DNA of 64,000 nucleotides from Populus alba (taxonomy: Eukaryota; Streptophyta; Magnoliopsida; Malpighiales; Salicaceae): assembly GCF_005239225.2 (NCBI RefSeq), contig NC_133288.1, forward strand, positions 19,474,169 to 19,538,168. Reading direction: 5' to 3'. The position numbers and the translations under genes are program-made. A model generated the notes under the pieces. It was not told where the DNA came from. It worked only from the letters and a program-made list of their open reading frames with translations, and ran no database searches. Shown in pieces: positions 11,305 through 23,499 of this stretch (its first letter is position 1; the number at the start of each line of letters is the position of its first letter).

Positions 11305-14300
11305 TCATTTCAATTTTTTGCCTTGGAATTTACATGGTATACCAACCCCCTCCAACCCAAAAAAAAAATATATTTAAGACTCTCAAAGTCTGTAAATTCC
11401 CAGCTTATTTCAAAAGTGAAATTAATAAAAATTCACAAGTGGTTGTCACAATATATATATAATAAAAATTTCCACCTCAGATCAAACTAGTTGCCTCTTA
11501 CTGCTCTATCACTACCACCAACCGTTGATATCCATGTCAAGAACACAATTTGTGTATCATGTGTACATGCATAATTTCTATTAATTTGAATTGGGTTTCA
11601 TCTTGTTGCTATTTTAATGGGCTAGGATGCGTATTTCAGTCCAACAGTCCGTACCAAATTTAAACAGGCTTTGTGATAATTCACTCCAGATTCTTGATCT
11701 AATCCTGACTTCACGTCAGGCCCTAGATCATTTTTTTCGTGTCCACTTAACAGGGTTCATGTTTGAACTTTGAACACTGAAACAATTTGATCAGAGTTTG
11801 GATCCAGAGTGGGTGCAGGCCATCGATAGGCCTTCATGTACCATCTCATTAAAAAAAAAAAAAAAAAAAATCTTTCACTATTTATTAAGAAACGTATTAC
11901 CGTGAAACAATTTTTCCTTACCAAACAAAAAAAACTGATTAGGCATGCAGTTGGGTGTAAAGATGTTTTCTCTATGAAATACATTCAGCATTACATATTT
12001 GATTGAGGGAAAAATAGTACGTGAATTTCTTTTTACCATGTCATCTTTTGATATTTTTTTAATTCTTTTTACAAGTTGTTGGTTTGTTAAATTACCTCAA
12101 GTTCACATGGATATTTTTCTTTAGCATTATATTTTTTGAAGTTTTTTTTCATTTTTAGCATTAGGTTATTACGCATTAAACTTTGCAATTTCTTTTTATT
12201 TTTATGGCAAGTTTTTTCAGTTGCATATCCCGAGTCGTAATTTTAGTTAATTTAATCAAGATTGTTTTGAATTATCATCCCTTGAATATATTTTTTTAAT
12301 ATTAAAAAGAATTTAGCCTAACCTAACCTGCGACGTAGACAGCCACCTATATAGCCCATATCATATTTTGACTTGGACCCGTTTTCTTTTTGTTTCTTCT
12401 TTCTGGATGAATCAGTGGCCATTAGGGGGCAGATACCATGCGAACCTGCAAATTTTATGTTACAATCCCCTTGCACTCTCGTATATAACACTTCACTTTC
12501 TTATATATTATACCCTATGAGGGAAAATGATCGGAGAACAAACCGACGATGAAATTTTTTTACGTTTTTGAAATCTTCTACTCTACCCCATGGCCTTCCG
12601 TTGCTGCACAGGAGGAGGAGCAACCTTCAGCTAGGTCCTCATTCGTTTCTCCCACAGCCACAAGCATGTAGATTCCGTACGTTTCATTAATTCTTGATGT
12701 GATTATTCGATTTCGTGGTCAAACTATACATGTCTACATCTCCTGTGACATTGATTAAAATTTGACTTCATATTCCCTTGCATGAATTCATATTTCCTCA
12801 TGATCTCTTTTCTTGATTTGCTTTCAACATTGAAAAGGCCTGCTTAGTCTATCCAAAAAAATTCAACGAAATTTGTGTAAGGACCATTAATGCTGGGCAC
12901 TACTAACTTTGGTTGCTTGTTGAGCAAAGACTAGTTGCTTTCAGCCATTAACTTTGAAGGATGCAAAAAATGCCGGCTCTAAATGATGGAAAACTACTTT
13001 TGCAACTTGGATGCGGATTTCTTTTCTCTCTTTCTGTGGTGTTAAGGAATTTAGGTTAATTATTCCTCTTTGAAAAGTTTTGTGAGCTGCAACCGTCCCT
13101 TAAACCCATTTGTATCCTTTCCTTTCTAATTGAGCATGCTTTTGGTGTCATTTCTCAGCCATATTAACTTGCGAATTCGGGCACCACAGCTACCAATATG
13201 TCGTGCTACAAGATAATACCCATCACTGGCTTCCCAGTCAACAACTCACTCTCCAGCTATCAATTGTGTACTCTGAGTTGTACCTAATTATGATGGAGTT
13301 TTCTCGCCATCTTCATCCATGACGCTGCCAAATTTTTCTCCATCAATCCCGCTTTGACGATCAATAAATCAATTGAGCTGTTTACCTCATCAATTATGTG
13401 GCAATACCAATGGATTTTTTTTTCTTCTATATACTACCAGAAAATTGATAAATATAAATAAAAAAAATGATGTATTTTTTCTTTTAATATATTACGATGA
13501 CATTTACTAACCAAATTTTTCCACACTAAATCTGTCAATAACCATCAATGAGAATATATCGTTGGTATTAACTGAGAGAATCGTTGTGGGAATAAATAAG
13601 ATAAAAAAATTAAGTAATGCAATGACGTGTAAGTTTTTATAGATAGTTATCGACATAATTAGATCGATGGTACGTGAATATCCCGATGAAAATATTCTCA
13701 TTGATTAGATAGAAAGATGAGCATAATATAAAAATTGTGAAGACTAATGATGAAATCAGGCTTGAGATTATAATACCATACTCGAGCAATCCCACAGAAG
13801 ATTGTTGGGAGACTATTGCACATGGCATCACTTTTTTATATCACAAGCTCTAGGATGTTTCTGACATTTCAAATGTGATTTTTGGGATATGTAAAACCAT
13901 CGTAGTTGTCTAGATTGGTCTTTATGGAGACACATTTCTTATAAAGGTGAGTGTGTAACACTCTATGACAAAGTGAAGAATCTTTCACCTAGTGGGAATG
14001 GTGTACTTTCTTTTTCTTAGGAGTTGGTGCAGTCCCATTAATGAAACCAATGAGATTAGATAGAAAGATTGATAAAGATTTAGAATATGATAAAGAGCAT
14101 GGGAGCGAGATTTAGAATATGAAGGTTGATAAAGATAAACTATTCCTTGTCCTGGAGTTTTGGTAGTCATTAAAATTATTTTGGCAGGAACTAAAATGAG
14201 AATGAACTAGTTTTTATTTATTTTTTCAAATACCATGCTATTAATGAAATCATGAAAAAACTTCAAATAAGAACTATATTTTCTATAAATACATCAATGG

Positions 14301-14890
14301 GTTGGGTTGTAACTGGTACTAACCTGGGGATGTCCCGGAAAAACCAATCCCTTGTTGGAACATGAGACCTTCCAATGCTTAAGTTATTGAATATAGAAGG
14401 AAGGAATAACGTATAGGAAAATAAAAATAAAATGAAGTTATAGTGAAATGTGTATTTGTGCATAGCTTGTTTATGGCTTGGAATAGCCTAGTTCTACTTA
14501 CCTGGTGACTGGGTGTACTTATACACCTAATTTACCTCATTGAGAAGGAAAATATTCCTAGAAAGTTGAGAGTCATTAGGTGATGTGCTAGGCTTTCTAT
14601 TGACAATGTTAGTGGCAATATCTTCATAGAAAATTAATGTTCATTGTGCCATGTATGATATCGGAAGCACATATGGGTAATGCCATTAGAGGTGCATAAA
14701 AGTTTGTGTGTGCATAGAGAATTTGTGTGTCGGTCATGGAAAATGAAAAAATATATAAAGGAGTGTGCAGAAGAGAAATGAGAGAGAGAGAAAAAAGAAT
14801 CAAATGTGAATGAGAGAGAAAGTATAACGATGAGGGGGGGAGAGGCATTTGAGCTGAATAAAAAATATTTGGTTTTTTATGGGCCTGAAT

Positions 14891-14952
14891 AGCCAAAATC
14901 CTAAATGGCTAGAAATTATGGTCATTTAGGTTGTTTATGCCCTAAATGACCA
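14891..14952. repeat. Two adjacent hairpin-forming inverted repeats
   Basis: A perfect 12-bp inverted repeat pairs TGGTCATTTAGG (14919-14930) with CCTAAATGACCA (14941-14952) across a 10-base loop. Just upstream, TAGCCA/TGGCTA around 14890-14911 makes a shorter one. Both share the cctaaatg core. No associated gene is visible. Confidence 0.6.
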
Positions 14953-16431
14953 AATTGTTTACGCGTGTGTTGCACGCTCTGGTCAAGTTGGGCATTATTA
15001 TATTTAAGCGGTGTGTGTAGCCCAATATGATAATTTCCAGTGATTTTTTATAATATTTATAAATTTATTTTGTCGAGATTATTTTAATAATGCCAAAGTA
15101 TCATTATCAGTGCTGAGTGTAATCTTGATAATCCATTCTTTCTTTTCTTTTCTTTTTTCTCTTCTTCTTTGTCTTTTGTGCCACTCATTTCTTTATTTGT
15201 TTTTTATTCTCCCCTTTTCCTACACACACACTGAAATGTAGATAGAAATGCAGCACAAACGGGTAAGACTCCTAGCCGTTAATTTGGGCCTAGAAATTGT
15301 TTTTAAATTACTGCATCATCACATCCCAATAATATTAAAAAAAGAAGAAGTTGTAAACTGTTTATAGTCTCATCATTAAGTTTCAATAAATTAAAAGTAG
15401 AATCCCAAGAACACATACATCCAACCTTAGCAATCACGTTCCAAGAAAGCACGAATAATATACTGTGGATTTGTTTTTTTTTTTTTTTGATAAATCTTTA
15501 AGACCTTATTGATGAGGAAATCATAGACTTTATTGGATCAAAGACCATTTTTTTTTCTGTAATAAAAAAAAAATTCATGTATCCTATTTTCTAAAAACTT
15601 CTTTCTCATCAAAAGAAAAGTTTTTTATATAACGTCTGATGAACATTTAACCTTTCAGAAAGAAGAACAAAAAAACTAATGTGAGAATCTATTATATAAG
15701 TATTAAATGAATAATGAACAACAAAATAATATTTTAATTTAAAAAATTAAAACAAAAGTAACATAAATTATTGTAGATGTTGGAAACCCACCCACCTCAC
15801 TTGAAAAACAAGTTCCTCCAATTACCTCATCAAACTTTACACGTGTGTATAAATCGTGCTTTATTTTCTTTTGTTCATATAAATTTTCTCTGGCCTACAA
15901 AAGCTTCCAAGTCGAAGCTTTAGAAATTCAGGCTGGCTTTGATTGAGTGGTAGAAATATGCTTTTTCAAAAGATTATGATAACTAAATTTGTCTCACTGC
16001 ACGCCTGAGGGTGGCATCTTTTCAAGGATAAATTGTGGCACACAGAAATGCACGATCAAGAAATGAGGAGGCGCATCATTTGAAGAATGAAAACATTCTC
16101 GTTCAACAATGATCGATGAGGAAAGAAATGTGAATTCTCATCATCATGATGTCTCGTGATGTTTATTAATTACAAGACCTGTACCATATGCCAAAAGGGT
16201 TTCAAATTCCAAGTGAATTTGATCAAACCATGAGAGGGAAAAAAAAAGGAAGACTCAAAGCACTTACATATTAATTAACCACAATCATCCATTGATGATC
16301 ACCTAAATATATATATAAAAATGTAAGTAAAACAGTACTGTCCCCCTAATTTCTTTTGTTTTCCCGTTATACTTTCCCTTGCACAGCCTCAATTATATGT
16401 ACTGGTAAAGCAGCAGCGAGTCTCAACAGCA

Positions 16432-16444
16432 CCCCCCCCCCCCC
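16432..16444. repeat. (C)13 homopolymer
   Basis: Thirteen consecutive C residues, unusual in this AT-rich setting. Confidence 0.95.
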
Positions 16445-16560
16445 TCTACCATGCATGTTGCCCTTGGAGAGGCTATCTACTGTGAAAGATTTCACATACA
16501 GATCTTCTTTCAAATCTGAGGATAAAAAACAAATGAAGCAACCACGTTGCGGGGTTAAAG

Positions 16561-16764
16561 GGATAACTGGATAAGGAGCAGATTAAGCAGGATTTCTTGC
16601 TAGCATCTTCTGTTGAATGTTTCAAATTAAGTAGGATAAAAAAATAAAATATTTACTACTGTATATAAATATATAATACATGGGCTCGTACCAAGTTGTG
16701 TATCCTAATATTACCCAAAATAAAAAGTTATGTATCCTAAAAGGATAACTGGATAAGGAGCAGA
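16561..16764. repeat. 22-bp direct repeat pair
   Basis: The 22-base phrase beginning ggataactggataagg is present exactly at 16561-16582 and 16743-16764. The DNA between the copies is AT-rich and non-coding. Confidence 0.7.
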
Positions 16765-17034
16765 GAGACGAAGAATTAAAGAGAGAGAGGAGCTTTCAAA
16801 GATTCCATTAATAGACTAAAAATAAGTGAATTAGCTAAATTATGATACCTAACAGTGGTATCTGCATCAGCAATGGTGGCTGCATTTATCTACAGTATTT
16901 AACAATGTTATCGAGTGAATTGTTGAAATAAAATTTACCTCCGTCACTTTCAAGGAATGAGAATTTTCCACTTCTTGAATGTCTTTATGTGCATAATTGG
17001 TCATTTGGCCAAAAGTTAAAGCAATCTTCCAAAG

Positions 17035-17054
17035 CACACACACACACACACACA
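17035..17054. repeat. (CA)10 microsatellite
   Basis: Twenty bases of alternating CA. Confidence 0.95.
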
Positions 17055-17512
17055 ATTTGTAGCCATAGAATATTAATATAAAGGCAGGAAAACGTGACAG
17101 ATATTGTTTCCTCTCTGTTTGCAGATTTAGATCCATTTTGGTGTGATTTACGTGCATGGGAGCTGCACCCACCCACATCTATAAATCAAGCGGTGAAAGT
17201 CTTGCAACAAGAGAGCCCGCATGTGGATTACAAGGACGGTTCATTGTAGGCCATGGATCTTTAGTGTACTGGAATATTTACAGCCATATATATGAAGAAC
17301 CAGCTTTCAAGAAATTAATTCTAGGGGTTACCTAGCTGCTCCTTTTTTTCTTGCATATTGAAATTGGAGAGAGGGTGGTGTTGAACACGGCAGCCATGAG
17401 AGGAATCAGATGGGTCCAAAAGTAGGCACCGTCTTTTATTGACACATGAAGTTGATAGGTTAAGGTCATGCTCTTGACTTTGCTTACTGCTCTGCCCATA
17501 TTGAGGGTTCCG

Positions 17513-17538
17513 TTCTTTCTTTCTTTCTTTCTTTCTTT
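17513..17538. repeat. (TTTC)n microsatellite
   Basis: About six TTTC/TTCT units in tandem. Confidence 0.9.
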
Positions 17539-17653
17539 TTTTATATCCAAAAGGCGCCATGTCCTCAAAGTGAAAAGAAAGGAGGAAAATTCCTAGAGCA
17601 TGTCCTAGGTTATGACCACATGCATGAGCTTGTGATAATAAAAAAAACTAATC

Positions 17654-17658
<5 letters not shown>

Positions 17659-17709
<51 letters not shown>
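17659..17709. repeat. (AT)25 microsatellite
   Basis: Fifty-one bases of uninterrupted AT. Confidence 0.95.
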
Positions 17710-17712
<3 letters not shown>

Positions 17713-18898
17713 ACTCTAAATGTGCTGTCTTGCTAAATCATGCATTCACATTCTTTCTTAATATCTTCTAACAAAAAAAACGTGTGGCATTTCAAAGAAT
17801 TATGAGATCATTTGTATGCCTTGTCAATTTTCTTTTCTTTCTTTATATTTTCTTTGAATTAATATTTTTTTCTTTAGATTTTTACCGGTGAAGGAACTTC
17901 TTTGAATTTTGTGGTACGGGAATTAATGTAGGTTGTGCTTGGGAGTTTAACTTAATTTAGGTTGGGGATTTTGTATTTTGAAGCTTGTACGTGACTTTAG
18001 GCTTAAATTAATTTTGTATTTAGGTTGGGAATTGAGTTTTAACATGATTTGGGTATTAGCTCAAAGTGGACTGGACTCCATTTTAGTCAGCTCTCTTGCC
18101 ACTTTTCTTCATTATTTTTACTTTCTATAAGGTTTTGATTTATTAATTTATCAAAAGAGAATTAGAGAAACTAAAGTCCTTGGCCTTAGCAAATCATTTA
18201 GGTAGGATGACTTTTAATTTTTGTTGACTTATTCATCCAGTGTAGTTTCATGGACTGGGACTCTTAAAAAAATCCCGCATCCTGATCACAGGATGAACAG
18301 CCGACTCCAATTGGCCGAACACAATGTGGATCATTTGATAAATTAGTTGCTAAAAAGCAGAACACTGCAATTACTATGATTTATTTAAGGTTATCTACGA
18401 CTGTTTCTCCTGGATTCCAAAATATATATATATATAATAAATAATTAAGCTTTGAAATCTGGAAGGAAAAGGTATGGTTTTGTTTACTTGTATAAGAAGA
18501 AATTATATATGATATATAGTATACGTGTTTTTTTTCCGGTTCTTAAATCTTGTAGTAATTAATTAGTTCAATCTTTTTTATATAACAAAAAAAAAAAAAA
18601 AGAATCTTGGCGAGGGGTGTGGGGGCTCAGCTTACCAAATTATCTTGAGTTTCACTGCTACAAATAAATAAAGAGAAAACATGTTTGAACAGGAACTTAA
18701 TTATATGCTCAAAAAAGTCTTTGGTCTTAGACTGACAAACATATGTTTTTTTGTTTTAAAATTTTGTGTGGTTGCAAGGCAGATATATGCGTTCACATTT
18801 CAAGGGTAGACGTTATCCGCCTGCATAATTGTATATATCAGATAGTCTTCTGAAAAAAAGAGACATTCTGATCTACCATATAGAAGCTATAGCCAGCA

Positions 18899-21800
18899 AT
18901 GAAAACATCACGGAAAAATGGAGTAAGGCAATACAACAAATCTGAACATCCACGTCTCCGGTGGACTCCTGAGCTCCATGAACATTTTGTTGAAGCTGTT
19001 GAACGCCTCGGTGGAAAATACAGTAAGTTCTTCTGGTCTGCAGTGTCTCTGAGGCTTCTTAAAGCCATGAAGACGACACTGCTTAATCTTCTTAAAATAC
19101 AATTGCAAGGGAAGATCAAAGGGTACTTTGCACCATTTTGATTCTAAACAGTTCATGTAAAGACCATTTAAATTATGGTCAACCCTTTTTTATGGTGCCC
19201 TAAAAGCTGAGAAAACTGAATCTGGCACAATCATGCATATACAGTTAAGCATCGATCTGCACTTTTTCTCCAGTGTGTACTGATAAGTTTATTGATGATT
19301 TTGCACAGAAGCAACACCTAGGCGAATTCTGCAGATGATGGGCGTGAAAGAACTGAAGATTTCTCATGTCAAAAGCCATCTTCAGGTACGTATGGCTCTC
19401 TCATTTCAGCTAAAAGGAACAAAAATCACAAGCAGATCATTAAACAGGAAGACCTTCTAAGTGGAAGAATTACAGGAATTAAAACATCATGGATTCATCA
19501 CATCAGATTTGGAATTAATGTAGACATTTTATATATGTTTCTACGTGTTTGCAATATTGCACATGGTGGCTTGCGATGCTAGCTATAATTGAGGTCCACA
19601 TCCCAGCGACATGATTAAAATCAAGGATGGTCCTTCTGCTATCATATAGGCTAACCTAGCTAACTATTTCTTTAATTTGAATAAAGTAATCACAATTCTC
19701 TCTCTGTTTTTTTTTTTTTTTTTTTGGACATTGGTCCCATAGAATGTTTAACTTGATTTTAGAATTAAGATGAATTAATTAAGCTTAATTGTATACCGCA
19801 TATGGAATATTTATATAGTACGTGTATATATAAAGCTAGCTAGGTTTTTATATCATTGAAGAAGATCTAGGGAATCTATACTCCTCACGCCTGTTCCATG
19901 TTCAGACACAGGAACTGGGCAAGGTAAAACTCCTAGGAATCTAATTCAAATTAATGGAGACACACATGGTATTGATGAACATGAGAACCCTAAACCTGAA
20001 GAAGGTCTTCCCTCTAATTAGCTAGTTAAAACTAGTGGCTAGCTCATCAGTGATGAGTCGGTCCATTCAAACAAATTATTTGTGCGGATTGGTAGCTAAA
20101 TGTTAATGCTACAGATATGATATTCCCATATCTCAAGTCTGAAATCTACACAAAAAGAGTTCATTTTTGGAGATTGGACTGGCTGTATTGCCATCTCTAA
20201 AGCAAAAGGAGGTCCTCAATTCAAAATAGGTCACGCACACATCTTTAATGTACATGAAATGACGTATATGATCTGCTTTATCACTTCATCTACCGAATTT
20301 TACTGCAATAACAGGGACTTGAAAAAAAAAAAGAAACCTGTGACCCATTATTTTTTTGAACTATATATATATATATATATAAGATTCACATGCATGTGCA
20401 TTCATGCCGACCAAGTTTATAGTAAATGCATGTGATAGCATGATAGATTTTTTGTTCTTTCTGTGTGGACAATCTTAAATAAGTAATACAAGGGGGGAAA
20501 GGTGAACATGATTAGACACTGAACAGATTAGGACAAGAGGAAATGCAAACTAAACCGGATACTGATTGTGAATATAACAGCACTTCCCTTGATCTTTGAA
20601 CTCTGGTTTTGACAGATGTACAGAAGCATGAGGGGTCCCAAAAACATCAATGTCCTAATACCCATGAAGAAGCATCTGCAAGCAGAAAGAACACAGCTTG
20701 ATGACATGGGAATCTCCTCAATTTTCTCCTCTCAGAGGTAAATACATGCTTAATTTATTGTGTTCTTGATTGCTAAAAAGTAGTAATAATAATATATATA
20801 TAAAAAATTGAGCACAAGTTTGACATGTAAAGCCTTAATTGTGAAATACACAACATTCTTCTTCTTCTTCTTGAATGAAAATCCCTCTTCAAGAATCCCA
20901 TGCGAAAATCCTTAATTTACTAACTTTTTTTAATGAATAAATCATGTATAACAAAGCTTAATAACACGGCAATCTCTGGATATTTTTCATAGTTGATATT
21001 GGAAAGAAGCTTAACATCTCTTCATTACTTACAATTAATGTATTTGATGACAACGCGTAGTTTCAAAGTTTCACTAAATTCGTGGCATTACTTAAAAAAT
21101 TCTATTATAATTCTATTTCATAATTAATGGTTTTCCAAAAAATTCCTTATTGTTAAATTATAAGAGTTATTTCCTCTAGATAATCGAATATATCCATCAA
21201 ATGCTACTGAATTCTAATGGCATTAATTTTTTTTTTAAAAAAAAGTTTCAACCGCAGTCGAATAATAACCTTACATCTATCAAAATGCCCTTATATCTCA
21301 AATAAATTGCCAGTAAAATTCGATTTTTTGAGTATTTATAACACATTCTGTGGCACTGGAGGTCGTGACAAATGAGATGCAATAGAACTTTAAACAACGA
21401 AACTTCTCCGTATCTTCATCAAGGAGTACTTATCATCATTTTGATTTTTTTTTTTTTTGATTTGGATGGATTGGGTTATGTTCAAACACCTGTTCATGCT
21501 GTTTGTTTATATATGGCAGGCTACTACAAGGTGAGTTCTTGATGCAAATGGAATGTGACAAGTCTGATTCTAAACATGATATATTTTCTGATGAAAGCAA
21601 TGGACTCCGGCAAACAAAAGAAGACGGTGGTGACCCGGAGCAACAGGTACATACAAAAATATATATTCCTGCTGTATTACATTATTGATTAATTGTGAAT
21701 TTGGTGTCATCTTTGCAGGATTCAGGCACAAGCTTTGTTGGTACAATGTCCATGGAAGAAAATATTGACAGGCTACCAGCTGAAACCTGTGAGCTCTCAC

Positions 21801-21961
21801 TTTCTTTCACCCCATCGATGTCGTGCTGTACTGCTGAAGAAAGAGAGTTATGGCCATTAATTAACGATCAGCAACGTGAGTATAATTCAACAACTAGTTT
21901 CATAAGCATACCAGAGTTCGACTGTGGGAGGAATCGCATAAACTTAGACCTAACCATCTGA
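18899..21961 (+). CDS. GARP (G2-like/MYB-SHAQKYF-type) transcription factor with EAR-like motifs
   Basis: Five exons join in frame: 18899-19022, 19309-19385, 20616-20737, 21520-21646 and 21719-21961 (693 nt, 230 aa). Residues 17-73 form a single GARP DNA-binding domain: PRLRWTPELHEHFVEAVERL at the start, then KATPRRILQMMGVKELKISH and SHLQMYRS (64-71), the G2-like signature. The domain is split by introns at GGKY/KATP and at HLQ/MYR, as in plant G2-like genes. After it the protein is acidic and polar. Two LxLxL-like EAR motifs are present: LSLSF at 176-180 and a terminal LDLTI at 226-230. EAR motifs recruit TOPLESS-type co-repressors, so this is probably a nuclear repressor. It resembles uncharacterised Arabidopsis MYB-like HTH proteins of the clade containing At2g40260 and At2g38300 rather than KANADI itself. 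The target genes are unknown. Confidence 0.88.
20362..20382. repeat. (TA)n microsatellite in GARP intron 2
   Basis: About twenty bases of alternating TA inside the intron between exons 2 and 3. Confidence 0.85.
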
Positions 21962-23490
21962 ACATGATCCCCCGTTATATATTAATTAATTAATTAGTAG
22001 ATTAATTAGTTTTTATTTCAAAGCGAGTACTGCATGGTATAGATCAGAAACTATTGTGTTAGTAAGCTGAACATCAAAAGAAGCGATCGAACGCTGGTCA
22101 GCGACTGATTGCTTATGTATGAAAGAAGATTTTTCATTTCTTTTCAAGTAAATGTTCAGTTGTTATTTGTTTATTTAGTCGATGGCTTGTCTTATCGATC
22201 TTTTTGTTTGAATTTCCTCTTCATACTCTTCTTTTCATGTAAAAGCTGTTTTCTCCTTTCTTGTTTTAGGGTTAAATTAATGCTGCTATCTTATTAATAT
22301 GTAATTAAGGGTGTTTGGTACTGTGGTTTTCTGCTCTTCAATGTATCAATTATATTTCATAACAAACCAAACAATATAAGACTACACTAGATAGTTCATC
22401 GGCTCTAAGTACTCACATGTTAAATCAATTTTTTAAACATAAAAAAAATATTTAGACCTTGTTATCGTCTAGTAAAAAAAATTAATTATAAATTCAAAAT
22501 CTGATGTTTATATTGAATACTATTTTTAAAAATATTAAAAACGTATAATAGCTTATTAGATCGACCTTGGTTAACTTGAATTACCTACCAAACACGTGAC
22601 TTCATAAGACCATGATAAACTCAAAACAAATAAATTAAAAAACAAATATAAAACTCAATTTCTAATCAACACAATATTGAAAGGAAATTTTTTTTAAAAA
22701 AAATTAATTCAAAAAAATATATATATTTAAGTGAATATAGATCAACCTATCAAACTCGCGATTCAGATCATACATCCCACTAGGTTTAATAACTTTTTTT
22801 TCTGAAATTATTTTTTTATTTAATTCTATGACAAAAAAAAACTCGTAAAATTAAGCGCCAATCAAATATCATGATGTTCATTAATTCGAGACCACTATAA
22901 AAATCAATCAAATGTGAAAGAGAAAATTGAAAAAAAAATTCAAAAATTCATAAAATCAATAAATGAAATCAAAAAAATAAAATTAACCATATGTTAAATG
23001 ATAAAATTGAAAAATAATTTATAAGAAAATCAAGAAATAAAATAAAAAAACTATCTTTTATTTAACCATAACATTAATGTCTTTTGAGAATTGTGTGAGG
23101 TTATGTTGATAGTTGCATTTTTCAATGCATAATAAAATTATTTATTTAACTCTTGAATAAAATAATTCAACGCTTACTATTCAAGGATATTTTTGTATTT
23201 TTACTTTTTATATAAATATTATAATTACTTTGATATTCTTAAAGACACAACTAATTAAACTCTCACCCAATGATTTTTTTTTTTGTCAATTTATTTTATT
23301 TTTATTGTGAATTTCAAGGATACTAAGGGATATTTTTGTAAATTATATTTATTAAATATTACTGGAAAAAAAAATTGTTAGCTTGTGTGGATAACTCTCG
23401 TGCTATTTTGGCAGCGAGTGAGAGACTGTACAACCACCAAACATCATATTTTGGGGCAGCATTTGAAAGGTTTTGGCGTCTCCGACCTGA
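21962..23490. other. 3' flank of GARP gene and AT-rich repeat debris
   Basis: The first 300 bases are probably 3' untranslated sequence. From about 22440 the DNA is AT-rich transposon-like remnant with repeated phrases such as atcaacctatcaaactcgcg and ttaattcgagacc. A GC-richer patch at 23375-23560 gives a short open frame with no recognisable domain. Confidence 0.45.
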
Positions 23491-23499
23491 TATGATAAC

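Larger units (their letters stand above)
11305..18898. other. Long intergenic region, no gene recognised
   Basis: 7.6 kb of AT-rich DNA between phytoene synthase and the GARP factor. It holds simple repeats (listed separately), a pair of small hairpins near 14890-14952 and a 22-bp direct repeat at 16561 and 16743. Short open frames are scattered and unsupported. The last few hundred bases contain the presumed promoter of the GARP gene, without a decisive TATA box. Confidence 0.5.

Noticed and set aside
13426..13450. Possible CACTA transposon end (actaccagaaaatt)
   Set aside because: No inverted partner and no 3-bp duplication could be found, so it is left as unassigned.
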